DNA from: JAMCRM01 sp035561075
Lineage (GTDB): Bacteria; Acidobacteriota; Terriglobia; Bryobacterales; Bryobacteraceae
DNA: 26,379 nt
NCBI GenBank assembly: GCA_035561075.1
Contig: DATMYF010000177.1
Location: 1 to 26,379 of the forward strand
Direction of reading: 5' to 3'
Positions 17,566 to 24,591 of this stretch are shown in pieces. The notes beneath the pieces were generated by a model, which worked only from the letters and a program-made list of their open reading frames with translations, ran no database searches and was not told where the DNA came from. A program made the translations under genes and the position numbers. Numbering within the stretch: the first letter of the stretch is position 1; each line of letters begins with the position of its first letter.

Positions 17566-18036
17566 GTGATCGTACGCTCGACCGGAACATTCACAGCGCG
17601 GCTGCTCTGGCGCGACTCCTCCCAGCGGGTCGGGACGCCTGAACGGGCTGCCCATATGCTCGGGTGGTTGAGGGGAGATCCCGCGTGCCTGACCGGCGTG
17701 CGGCGCCTGCTGGCCCAGCGCGACTGGCAGTTCGTGGTTTGGCGCATGAACGACGACCAGGTGCTGGCCACGGTGTCGCGCCTGATGAGTACGGGCGAAC
17801 TTCTGGCCAGCGTCGACTGGAAGAACCGCATCTCCGTCCCTGAAGTAGGGGAGGAGGGAGAGCCGGCGCCCTCGGGCGCGCAGCCTCCCGCATCATCCCG
17901 GGAGCAGCCCGATGAGAACACCTTCGGGAACGATCACGATGGCGGAGCGCAAGCCGGGGCGCTGGGGGCCGCGGCCGAATCGGGAGTCCCGTTCTGTGAA
18001 GAGTGCGCACGGGCGGCGGCGGGGGCCCAAGCATGA
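17566..18036 (+). CDS. Unknown protein encoded just upstream of a DUF4123 gene
   Basis: About 156 residues from the GTG at 17566, chosen because a ribosome site and a promoter lie directly upstream. The first 95 residues look folded, with alternating beta and alpha segments (RLLWRDSSQ, QFVVWRMNDDQVLATVSRLMSTGELLASVDW). The rest is low-complexity (Gly, Ala, Pro, Glu, Asp), ending in a CEEC pair (PFCEECARAAAG). I do not recognise the family. The stop overlaps the start of the DUF4123 gene by 4 bases (ATGA), so the products are made together and probably work together. The disordered tail with a CxxC end could be a docking or metal-binding element; this is speculation. Confidence 0.72.
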   Translation: MIVRSTGTFTARLLWRDSSQRVGTPERAAHMLGWLRGDPACLTGVRRLLAQRDWQFVVWRMNDDQVLATVSRLMSTGELLASVDWKNRISVPEVGEEGEPAPSGAQPPASSREQPDENTFGNDHDGGAQAGALGAAAESGVPFCEECARAAAGAQA

Positions 18037-18584
18037 ACCTTTCCGAGCGTATCGAACGGCATTTCTGGCCGCGCGGAAATACACGCGATGTATGGGCCAT
18101 TCTGGATGGCGCGCGGGACCGCCGGGTCTATGGCTTTCTGCTCGATTCTTATTTGAGCTATTCCTGCCTCTACAGCGGCGCTCTACCCCCGGAGTTGGAA
18201 GTGGCCGCACCGTACCTGGTGCAACTGGAGTATGAGGACCGCTACACGCGCCGGCTGGTCGAACAGGCGTGGGGAAACAGTTGGGGCATCTTCCTCAAGT
18301 GCGACGCGCGTATGGAACGGCTGCGGCGGCATCTGCGCGGCTTCCTGCGCGTTCAGGACCAAAGAGGCCGGCGACTCGTGTTCCGATATTACGACCCACG
18401 CGTGCTGCGGGTGTATCTGCCCACCTGCGTGAGCTCGGAATTAGCCGCAGTCTTCGGTCCGATTGAGCGGTTCTGGACCGAAGGCGAGAGCGCGCACGAC
18501 CTGCTGGACTTCCGTTTCGACCGGAAGTCGCTGATCCGGGAGGCAATCGGGCTCGAAGCGGCCGCGGCGGGCACCACCTCCTGA
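18033..18584 (+). CDS. DUF4123 domain protein (type VI secretion adaptor family)
   Basis: A 183-residue protein in which nearly the whole chain matches the DUF4123 pattern: WAILDGARDRRVYGFL at the start, YLVQLE in the middle, GNSWGIFL, then the characteristic LRRHLRGFLRVQDQ...FRYYDPRVLRVYLP and FGPIERFW. In Proteobacteria, DUF4123 proteins (for example the Tap-1/TEC adaptors) load effectors onto VgrG spikes of type VI secretion systems. The ATG at 18033 overlaps the upstream stop by 4 bases. No VgrG, PAAR, effector or immunity gene is in the window, so the usual context is missing. The upstream unknown gene is the only obvious candidate partner. The family call is firm; a secretion role here is inference. 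Confidence 0.88.
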   Translation: MNLSERIERHFWPRGNTRDVWAILDGARDRRVYGFLLDSYLSYSCLYSGALPPELEVAAPYLVQLEYEDRYTRRLVEQAWGNSWGIFLKCDARMERLRRHLRGFLRVQDQRGRRLVFRYYDPRVLRVYLPTCVSSELAAVFGPIERFWTEGESAHDLLDFRFDRKSLIREAIGLEAAAAGTTS

Positions 18585-18601
18585 GATGCCCGGCCCGACT
18601 C

Positions 18602-18610
18602 TGCTAGAAT
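18602..18610 (+). promoter_or_regulatory. Extended -10 element before the 69-residue gene
   Basis: TGCTAGAAT ends 9 bases before the ATG at 18620, giving a predicted RNA start only about 3 bases before the ATG. Identical to the element at 6977-6985. Confidence 0.45.
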
Positions 18611-18619
18611 GATAGGGTC

Positions 18620-18829
18620 ATGGCAATTCCGAATGTAAAGAGATTCCGGCCGTTCTGCCCGGTCTGCAACGAGAGCTACACGCTGATGGCTGTTCTGCCC
18701 AAGGACGCCAACGTGGATTCGTATTTGGCAGATGCCGTGGCGCGGCACGACCACAAGGCTTACCAGGACGCGAAAAACGCTCACTTCAAAGTTCGCGTCG
18801 GCCAGCAGAAGCAGAAGAAATCCAAGTAG
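18620..18829 (+). CDS. Small unknown protein with a CPVC motif and a lysine-rich tail
   Basis: A 69-residue protein. It opens MAIPNVKRFRPFCPVCNESYTLMA: one CxxC pair (C13, C16), as in half a zinc ribbon. The middle is acidic to neutral and helical (SYLADAVARHDHKAYQDAKNAH), and the tail is strongly basic (QQKQKKSK). That suggests RNA or ribosome binding, but no family is recognised; it does not match ribosomal proteins L33 or L36. It has its own promoter-like element with almost no leader and is closed by the hairpin terminator at 18896-18931. The independent promoter and terminator make it a credible gene despite its size. Confidence 0.72.
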   Translation: MAIPNVKRFRPFCPVCNESYTLMAVLPKDANVDSYLADAVARHDHKAYQDAKNAHFKVRVGQQKQKKSK

Positions 18830-18938
18830 CCGGCCTGAAGGCCCGGCACGATGCCGCGTGTCGCGGACGCGGCGAAGTCTATCCTCCAAAACCGGACGCC
18901 CGCGCGCTGCTCTTCAGCAGTGCGCGGGCGTTCTTTCT
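18830..18938 (+). ncRNA. Candidate structured 3' UTR or small RNA with an exposed UCCUCC
   Basis: Between the small gene and the terminator lie a hairpin with arms GCCGCGT (18853-18859) and ACGCGGC (18867-18873), and then a single-stranded-looking stretch CTATCCTCCAAAACC (around 18880-18894) whose TCCTCC is complementary to a Shine-Dalgarno, before the terminator stem. Hairpin, C-rich linker and intrinsic terminator is a common layout for small RNAs that mask ribosome sites. No promoter of its own was seen, so it may just be the 3' UTR of the gene at 18620. Confidence 0.25.
18896..18938. terminator. Strong intrinsic terminator between convergent genes, possibly bidirectional
   Basis: A 16-base stem (18896-18911 with 18916-18931) has one G-T wobble and a CTTC loop. 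It is followed on the plus strand by TTCTTTCT. On the minus strand the stem is followed after a few bases by TTTT (complement of about 18888-18891), so it can also serve the HEAT-repeat gene that ends at 18961. Confidence 0.85.
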
Positions 18939-18960
18939 ATTCGGGCCTCTGCGATCCGCT

Positions 18961-20232
18961 TCAGCGGACCGCCTTCAGTGTTCTGAGCGCCCTCAGACCT
19001 TCCGCGGCTACGTCCTGATCGCCGTCGTGACTGAGTTTCTCGAGGTGCGGGACGGCTTCCGGATCGCCTGTTCGCGCCATCACGCGGGCGAGGTAGATCT
19101 TTTCGTCCTTGCTGCCCGAAAGCATGGGCGCGTAGAGGGACTTGCGGACCCCCGGATCGCGCGCGAGCTCAACCAGAAACGGATAGGCCACATTGCGCCA
19201 TGAGGTGGTGTTCAGGGTGTTGACGAGGTACTGCAAGGGGCTGAACTCCGATATCTCGGTCTTTCCGAGCATCGCCAAGGCGAAGGCGAACGACAGCCGC
19301 GCCTGGGTCTTCTTTTCCTCGTTCCACGCTTTTTCAAGCATCGGCAGGTCGGACGGATTCTTCAGCCGCGCATAGCCCTCGGCGGCGGCGGCGCGCATAT
19401 CGTCTTTCCGGTCGTTGATATAGCGGGCGAAATGGGGGCGGTTTTGCTCGTCGGGAAGCATTGCGATGGCGGTGAGGGCGGCGCGGCGGACTTTGTCCTC
19501 GCGCGTCCTCTGGAGGACGTCCACCAGACCAGGCAGCGCTTCCTTGTTCTGCAACAACCCGGTGGTCTCAATTACCGCGATCTGCACCTTGGGGTCGAAA
19601 TCGCGCAGCAGGAAGGCGATGCGCGGCGCGGCGGACTGGTCACGGATCTTTTGGATGGCGATGAGGGATTCGTAAATCACCCCGCTGTCCTTGGAGCGCA
19701 GCGCCTCTATCAGGTCCGCCAGCGCCGGTTGACCGCGCAGGATGCCGATCGCACGGGCCGCGTTGGCGCGCACGTCCATATTCCCGCCGCCGCGGGCCAG
19801 CTTTCCCAATGCTGCGATCACGTCGGGGCGCACCTTCACGAAAGGATCGATCACCTGATCGTTGGTTTCGGTGAACTTGCCCTTGATGCTCCCGCCGACG
19901 CGGCGGAGCGACGAGCCGAATCCGGTGCGCACGTAACCGGGGAGATAGAAATTGACCAGGCCGTCGGTGGCGCGGATCTGCACCTCGGGATCGTTATCCG
20001 TGGTGGCCTGAATGAGCGGATCGAGAGTCCGGGGTCCGCCGACCTCCACGATCTGCTTGACCGCTTCCAGCCGGATTTCAATATCCGGGTTCTTCATGTA
20101 CTGCTGGAGTTGCGGGATCGAGTTAGCGCCGCCCTTGGCGGTTTCGCGCACGTCCTTCGTCCGGACGGCTTCCTGGGCCGGCAGCAATGCAATGGTGAGC
20201 AAAGCCAGGAGAAGGCTTCGAGTTGCGTACAT
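18961..20232 (-). CDS. Secreted HEAT-repeat protein
   Basis: A 423-residue protein. Residues 1-19 are a signal peptide (LLLALLTIALLPA, cut near PAQ). The remainder is built of about ten HEAT or PBS-lyase-like helical repeats of 30-40 residues, visible as recurring blocks such as DIEIRLEAVKQIVEVGG, DPEVQIRATDGLVNF, MDVRANAARAIGIL, DKVRRAALTAIAMLP and DQDVAAEGLRALRTL. Such a solenoid is a binding scaffold; no catalytic site is expected. The section from about 98 to 130 (GYVRTGFGSSLRRVGGSIKGKF) breaks the repeat pattern and could be a membrane-contact loop. It starts 57 bases after mqnD and ends before the terminator at 18896-18931. A TAATCT lies right before the ATG, suggesting a leaderless mRNA. 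The partner is unknown. Confidence 0.88.
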   Translation of the reverse strand: MYATRSLLLALLTIALLPAQEAVRTKDVRETAKGGANSIPQLQQYMKNPDIEIRLEAVKQIVEVGGPRTLDPLIQATTDNDPEVQIRATDGLVNFYLPGYVRTGFGSSLRRVGGSIKGKFTETNDQVIDPFVKVRPDVIAALGKLARGGGNMDVRANAARAIGILRGQPALADLIEALRSKDSGVIYESLIAIQKIRDQSAAPRIAFLLRDFDPKVQIAVIETTGLLQNKEALPGLVDVLQRTREDKVRRAALTAIAMLPDEQNRPHFARYINDRKDDMRAAAAEGYARLKNPSDLPMLEKAWNEEKKTQARLSFAFALAMLGKTEISEFSPLQYLVNTLNTTSWRNVAYPFLVELARDPGVRKSLYAPMLSGSKDEKIYLARVMARTGDPEAVPHLEKLSHDGDQDVAAEGLRALRTLKAVR

Positions 20233-20289
20233 ACTTATAGATTAGCCGCAAATCGGGAGATCCTGGCACAAAACCGCGTCGGCGCAAGA

Positions 20290-21135
20290 TTAACGGATGA
20301 ATTCCACTTCGGTGCGGTGAGGGATCAGGCCCGCCTCGAACCCCAGATCGAGCAACTTCTGAACGGCGGCGGGCACGATATCGCCGGCATCCAGCGTGAA
20401 GTGGTTGACGTACATCCCGACAAACTTGTCAGCCAGGCGCGCATCCATGTCGCGGGCGAACTGCAACGCGTAGGACATGGCTTCATCGTGGTTGTCCATG
20501 GCGTACTGGATGCTCTCGCGCATCAAACGGCAGCACTCTTTGCGGATATCGGGCGCCAGCGAGCGGAGCAGCGCGTTGCCGCCAAGCGGCAGCGGCAAAC
20601 CATGCAGACCCTTCCACCACCGGCCGAGATCGAGAATGCGATGGAAGCCCTCGCGTTCATAGGTAAGCTGTGCCTCATGAATAATGAGGCCGGCATCCAC
20701 GGTGCGCTCGGTGACGGCTTCCAGGATCTTATCGAAAGGCGTCATTACGGGCTCGAAATCCGGTTGAAAGAGCTTCAGCGCCAGAAACGCGGTGGTCATC
20801 TTTCCGGGCACCGCGATGCGCTTGCCCTTCAGATCGTCCGGTTCCATCGGGCGACTGCCCACCAGCATGGGTCCGTACCCGTCGCCGATGCTGGAACCGT
20901 ACGCCATCATGACGTACTTGTCCGAAACATACGGATAGGCGTGGTAGGAGATGGCAGTGAGCTCATACAAGCCTTCCACAGCCTTGCGATTCAGCGACTC
21001 GATATCTTCGAGGACATGCCGGAAGCTGACCAGCGGCGAGCGTACCTTTCTCGTCGCCAGACCGTAGAACATGAACGCGTCGTCAGAGTCAGGACTGTGA
21101 GCGCTGACAACTTCCAGTGGCGCAGCAGGTGTCAT
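20290..21135 (-). CDS. mqnD: 1,4-dihydroxy-6-naphthoate synthase (menaquinone by the futalosine pathway)
   Basis: A 281-residue enzyme of the futalosine route that converts cyclic dehypoxanthinyl futalosine to 1,4-dihydroxy-6-naphthoate, a menaquinone precursor. It has the periplasmic-binding-protein fold typical of MqnA/MqnD. The start SAHSPDSDDAFMFYGLAT is the family signature; Thr60-Ser63 (ELTAISYHAYPYV) and DAGLIIHEAQLTYE follow, with His153 at the position of the catalytic histidine described for the Thermus enzyme. The length is normal. No other mqn gene (A, B, C) is in the window, so the pathway is split across the genome. It implies respiration with menaquinone and fits the redox theme of the neighbours. 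Confidence 0.93.
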   Translation of the reverse strand: MTPAAPLEVVSAHSPDSDDAFMFYGLATRKVRSPLVSFRHVLEDIESLNRKAVEGLYELTAISYHAYPYVSDKYVMMAYGSSIGDGYGPMLVGSRPMEPDDLKGKRIAVPGKMTTAFLALKLFQPDFEPVMTPFDKILEAVTERTVDAGLIIHEAQLTYEREGFHRILDLGRWWKGLHGLPLPLGGNALLRSLAPDIRKECCRLMRESIQYAMDNHDEAMSYALQFARDMDARLADKFVGMYVNHFTLDAGDIVPAAVQKLLDLGFEAGLIPHRTEVEFIR

Positions 21136-21580
21136 ATTGGAGAGCGGCTCATCCCAGTTTACACGTCGGGAGGGCGTTGCGGAAGGCGGGAGGCGAGAAA
21201 AGAGGGGAAATATGAAAGGGCGACGCGCTAACCCGCAGCGAACTCAAAATCCATGTTGCCGGTCATCTATGTGCGACTAAGCGCAGGGCGCGCTCACTTA
21301 CGAGCGCCGGTCCGACCGGTCACGTCTTTTGTACTGCATGTTCGCTCAGGAAAAGCGGCATCGCCCTTGTCCTGGCCCGGTTCTATCTTGCACCTCCCCG
21401 CCAGCCTTGTGGCCGACATTGAACGGTGATTCGTCCGCCTGCCCCGGTTAACGCGGGCCAGGCAACTTGGGGAACCATCACCGGTTGGTTCCACCTCCAG
21501 TTTTACTACCCGTTGGTATGCTTGTCAATGGAACCGGGGTCCTGGTGGACGCTTCATTGAACGTAAACGTCCGCCCTTCC
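21136..21580. other. 445-base intergenic region with several hairpins
   Basis: No convincing gene was found. The region has hairpins at 21290-21307 (GCGCTC/GAGCGC), 21307-21319 (CCGGT/ACCGG, followed by a CTTTT), 21437-21463 (GCCTG..CCCG with CGGG..CAGGC, one C-C mismatch) and 21471-21492 (GGAACCA with TGGTTCC, loop of 8). The last two are adjacent and sit about 90 bases before the next start. This may be a long 5' leader or an unannotated structured RNA. I could not match it to a known riboswitch. Confidence 0.5.
21437..21492 (+). ncRNA. Two adjacent hairpins, candidate structured leader
   Basis: Stem one pairs 21437-21446 with 21454-21463 (9 pairs and one mismatch, loop GTTAACG plus flanks); stem two pairs 21471-21477 with 21486-21492 (7 perfect pairs). 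They are 7 bases apart. No known family is recognised and the strand is uncertain. Confidence 0.22.
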
Positions 21581-21985
21581 ATGTTCGACAGATTCTTTGG
21601 TAGAAAACCCGAACCTCTCACTGGCGCTCCACAGGTGCGGCGCATCAAATCCTACTCCGCCGCAAGCGGCTACGCTTACCAGTATTGCTACCTGGGGCGA
21701 CGCGCCGCTCAACGCCGTGAGGGCCGCGGCACCGAGTACGTCTTCGACGTTTCCGGCGGCCGCGAGCCGTACCATCCCGTCTCCGTATTTTTACTCGATG
21801 CCTCCGCGGCATCGTGGGAGGCCAGGAAGGGACGCGCACTGATTCCCGCCGAGCGCTACGCCATCGCCAAAATGTCCCTGTTGCAGGCCTTCGATGAACG
21901 CTCCTCACCCCGGCTCATGACCAGCGGGGTGCTGGTGCGCGCCGCCGACGTGGACGCCATCATTGACGTACTCGGAATCGAGTGA
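21581..21985 (+). CDS. Small unknown protein
   Basis: About 134 residues, starting at the ATG at 21581 (MFDRFFGRKPEPL); the frame is open for 38 more codons upstream, but those read as random sequence over hairpin-rich DNA. No signal peptide, membrane segment or motif. It has a plausible mixed alpha/beta composition (RRIKSYSAASGYAYQYCYLGRR, EYVFDVSGGREPYHPVSVFLLD, AERYAIAKMSLLQAFDE) and ends ADVDAIIDVLGIE. The GC-biased third positions agree with a real gene. It ends 26 bases before the radical SAM gene, but a separate -10 element lies in that gap. Function unknown. Confidence 0.68.
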   Translation: MFDRFFGRKPEPLTGAPQVRRIKSYSAASGYAYQYCYLGRRAAQRREGRGTEYVFDVSGGREPYHPVSVFLLDASAASWEARKGRALIPAERYAIAKMSLLQAFDERSSPRLMTSGVLVRAADVDAIIDVLGIE

Positions 21986-21997
21986 GCCCAACGGATC

Positions 21998-22003
21998 TAG
22001 AAT
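21998..22003 (+). promoter_or_regulatory. -10 element (TAGAAT) before the radical SAM gene
   Basis: TAGAAT ends 8 bases before the ATG at 22012, with no Shine-Dalgarno in between. The predicted RNA start would be about 2-3 bases before the ATG. Confidence 0.42.
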
Positions 22004-22011
22004 AGAAGCAA

Positions 22012-23109
22012 ATGACGCTCGCTGAAATATTAGCCGAGCAGACTCGCGAAGGGGACCTTTACGAAAAACTCGATCGCAACCGCGTGCGATGCTACGCCTG
22101 CGGCCATGCCTGCCCCATCCCGGAAGGCCTCCCGGGAGTCTGTAAAGTACGCTTTAATCGAGGCGGCAAGCTGTTCGTACCGTGGGGATACGTCAACGGC
22201 CTGTGCTGCGACCCTATCGAGAAGAAACCCTTCTTCCATGTCCTGCCCGGTGCACGCGCCCTCAGTTTCGGGATGCTGGGCTGCGACCTGCACTGCGGCT
22301 ATTGCCAAAACTGGGTAAGCTCGCAGGCGCTGCGGGATATCCGCTCCGCGCTGGAGTTCCACCCCATAGAACCCGGGGAGATCGTCCGGACGGCGCTGCG
22401 CGAGCGCGCTGTAGCGGTGGTCAGCACCTACAACGAACCGCTCATCACGGCGGAGTGGGCTGTGGCGGTTTTCCGTGAGGCGCGGCAGGCGGGCCTCCTC
22501 ACCGGCTTCGTCTCTAACGGCAATGCCACCCCCCAGGTGCTCGAATACCTGCGCCCGTGGGTGGATCTCTACAAAGTTGACCTCAAGAGCTTCGACGACC
22601 GACACTATCATGAGCTCGGAGGCCGAATCAGCCCCATTCTGGACTCCATCCGGCGCATCCACGCTATGGGCTTCTGGCTGGAGGTGGTCACCCTGGTGGT
22701 TCCGGGCTTCAACGATTCCGACCAGGAACTGCGCGCCATGGCCGAGTTCCTGGCAGGCATTTCGACCGACATCCCGTGGCACGTCACGGCGTTCCACCAG
22801 GACTACAAGATGACGGATGCGGAAAACACCCCGGCCGATACCCTTCGTCGCGCGGCACGGCTGGGGCGCGAAGCGGGACTGCGTTTCGTCTACGCCGGCA
22901 ACCTGCCGGGCAGCGTGGAAGGTCTGGAGAATACGTATTGCCCGGGGTGCCGTGCCGTCGTGGTGCGGCGCCTCGGCTTCCTGGTATTGGAAAACCGCAT
23001 GGGAGTTGCCGGCGCGTGCCCGGATTGCGGCACATTGATCCCCGGAGTGTGGGGGCCGGGGGCGCGCCCGCGCGAGGTGGGAACCCTGGTCCATAAGCGC
23101 TGCGGCTGA
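22012..23109 (+). CDS. amrS: AmmeMemoRadiSam system radical SAM enzyme
   Basis: A 365-residue radical SAM protein. The cluster motif is C91-x3-C95-x2-C98 in GCDLHCGYCQNW, the characteristic form of this family. An N-terminal Cys-rich part (C27, C30, C34, C43 in CYACGHAC...GVC) and a C-terminal zinc-ribbon pair (C310-x2-C313 and C336-x2-C339) flank the barrel. Family-specific blocks are PWGYVNGLCCDPIEKKPFFH, STYNEPLI and DLKSF. The AmmeMemoRadiSam set (proteins A, B and this enzyme) occurs together in many bacteria and archaea; its substrate and product are not established to my knowledge. The Memo-AMMECR1 fusion gene follows after 4 bases, which completes the set in two genes. It probably has its own promoter at 21998. 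Confidence 0.95.
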   Translation: MTLAEILAEQTREGDLYEKLDRNRVRCYACGHACPIPEGLPGVCKVRFNRGGKLFVPWGYVNGLCCDPIEKKPFFHVLPGARALSFGMLGCDLHCGYCQNWVSSQALRDIRSALEFHPIEPGEIVRTALRERAVAVVSTYNEPLITAEWAVAVFREARQAGLLTGFVSNGNATPQVLEYLRPWVDLYKVDLKSFDDRHYHELGGRISPILDSIRRIHAMGFWLEVVTLVVPGFNDSDQELRAMAEFLAGISTDIPWHVTAFHQDYKMTDAENTPADTLRRAARLGREAGLRFVYAGNLPGSVEGLENTYCPGCRAVVVRRLGFLVLENRMGVAGACPDCGTLIPGVWGPGARPREVGTLVHKRCG

Positions 23110-23113
23110 AGCG

Positions 23114-24532
23114 ATGGAGGATGTCCACATCTCGCCTTACGCCGGCTCCTGGTATCCCGGGGGGCGTGCCGAGTTGGACTGCCTGCTCGCGGAGTTGTTC
23201 GAGCATTCGCGCGAGAGAACCGGGCCGTGCGCGCTGCGCGACCCGCTTGCCTTCGTAGTGCCGCACGCCGGACTGATGTACTCGGGCACCGTGGCAGCGG
23301 CAGCCTACAGGTCGCTCGCGGAATCGACACCTTCGCGCATTGTGCTGCTGGGGTTCGCCCATCGCGGCGGCCCCTCGTCGGTTGCCATCCCGGACGTGAA
23401 ACGGATTGCCACCCCCGTGGGCGAGGTAACGGTCGACCGCGAAACGGCAGCCATGCTGGCCCGCGAACTGCCTTTCGAGATGGCGCCGGAGCAGCGCCTC
23501 TGCGACCATTCCGTCGAGATCCAATTGCCGCTTTTGATGAAGGCGGCGCCCGGAGTGCCCGTGCTGCCGCTCTACGTGGGACCGCTCCATCGCGATTCCC
23601 GCGAGAAGGCCGCGCATGCACTTGCGGCACTGGCGACGACAGGGACCGTCTTCCTGGCCAGTTCCGACCTGACGCACTACGGCGCCTCTTTCGGCTACCA
23701 GCCATTCCCGCCTGACCACAGCGTGCGCGACCGCTTGCGCGATCTCGATTACGACGTGATCGACGCCGCCGGGAGCCTGGAACCGGAACTCTTCCTCGAA
23801 CATCTCTCCAGCACCGGCTCCACCGTCTGCGGATACGAGCCCATCTCCTTGTTGCTCGCCATGCTGCGGTTGCTCGGAGATGGGATCTACCAGGAGGCCC
23901 TCGATTACCAGACCTCCGCCGAAATCACCGGTGAGGCGCACCATTCCGTGAGCTACGCCGCACTGGGCTACTTTCGCGCGCCCTCATTCGAGTTGGAACG
24001 CGAGGACCGGCAGTTGCTGCTCGACAGCGCGCATGCGACGTTGTTGAACCTGCTCGAAACCGGCCAGCGCAAGCCGGTCCCACCTGCCGCGGTGACACCC
24101 GCGTTGACGCGGCGAGCGGGAGCGTTTGTCAGCCTGTACGAAGGCGTCGGATTGCGCGGCTGCGTGGGGCGCCACTCCGGCTGTGATCCGCTGGCGCAGG
24201 CGATCCCGGAACTGACGCTTTCGGCGGCCCTGGACGATCCGCGTTTCATGCCGTTGCGGGCTGCGCAATGCCGCGTAGCTATCCAGATCTCGGTGCTGAC
24301 CCCGCTCAAGCGGCTGCGCGGCACCGCCGGATTCGTGTTGGGACGCCACGGGGCATATCTGCACTGCGGCCCGCGCCGCTCCCTGTTGCTGCCGCAGGTA
24401 ACCCGCTTGCGAGACTGGACCCGGGAGGACTTTTTCTGTGCCCTGGCAAGAAAGGCGGGCCTGCCGCCTGACAACTGGTCCCGGCCGGATGCCCGCCTGT
24501 CAGTGTTCGAAGCCCAAGTGTTCGGGGAGTGA
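23114..24532 (+). CDS. AmmeMemoRadiSam system proteins B and A fused (Memo-AMMECR1)
   Basis: A 472-residue fusion of the two other members of the AmmeMemoRadiSam set. Residues 1-290 are the Memo domain, a dioxygenase-like fold with the expected metal-site residues: H51 (VVPHAGLMYSG), H83, H132 (DHSVEIQLP), H188 (SSDLTHYG) and C239 (CGYEPI). Residues about 295-472 are the AMMECR1 domain with its hallmark LRGCVG (347-352) and DDPRFMPL. The split forms are often separate genes; the fused form is also found. It starts 4 bases after the radical SAM gene with no ribosome site, so translation is probably coupled. No signal peptide: cytoplasmic. What it modifies is unknown. Confidence 0.95.
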   Translation: MEDVHISPYAGSWYPGGRAELDCLLAELFEHSRERTGPCALRDPLAFVVPHAGLMYSGTVAAAAYRSLAESTPSRIVLLGFAHRGGPSSVAIPDVKRIATPVGEVTVDRETAAMLARELPFEMAPEQRLCDHSVEIQLPLLMKAAPGVPVLPLYVGPLHRDSREKAAHALAALATTGTVFLASSDLTHYGASFGYQPFPPDHSVRDRLRDLDYDVIDAAGSLEPELFLEHLSSTGSTVCGYEPISLLLAMLRLLGDGIYQEALDYQTSAEITGEAHHSVSYAALGYFRAPSFELEREDRQLLLDSAHATLLNLLETGQRKPVPPAAVTPALTRRAGAFVSLYEGVGLRGCVGRHSGCDPLAQAIPELTLSAALDDPRFMPLRAAQCRVAIQISVLTPLKRLRGTAGFVLGRHGAYLHCGPRRSLLLPQVTRLRDWTREDFFCALARKAGLPPDNWSRPDARLSVFEAQVFGE

Positions 24533-24569
24533 GCGCGCAATCGTCCAGACATTGGGATCTTTTTGTGCG

Positions 24570-24575
24570 TATATT
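24570..24575 (+). promoter_or_regulatory. -10-like element (TATATT) before the iron-sulfur operon
   Basis: TATATT in a T-rich patch that stands out from the GC-rich context, with a possible CAGACA -35 18 bases upstream (24546-24551). It is followed by a strong ribosome site, GGGGGAG (24583-24589), before the ATG at 24592. A break between the Memo fusion and this operon is likely. Confidence 0.4.
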
Positions 24576-24591
24576 CTAAGCAGGGGGAGCT

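Noticed and set aside
18620..18829. Ribosomal protein L33 or L36
   Set aside because: It has only one CxxC pair and lacks the sequence hallmarks of either family.
19432..21231. A 599-codon plus-strand frame opposite the HEAT-repeat gene and mqnD
   Set aside because: It spans two well-supported minus-strand genes and their gap and has no recognisable domain; an artefact of codon bias.
21294..21494. A 66-codon minus-strand frame in the intergenic region
   Set aside because: Composition looks random and it overlaps both hairpins; the GGAGG before its GTG is too close to act as a ribosome site. A real gene cannot be fully excluded.
22030..23944. Long minus-strand frames opposite the radical SAM and Memo genes
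   Set aside because: They overlap each other and genes with clear catalytic motifs; their composition is typical of antisense frames.
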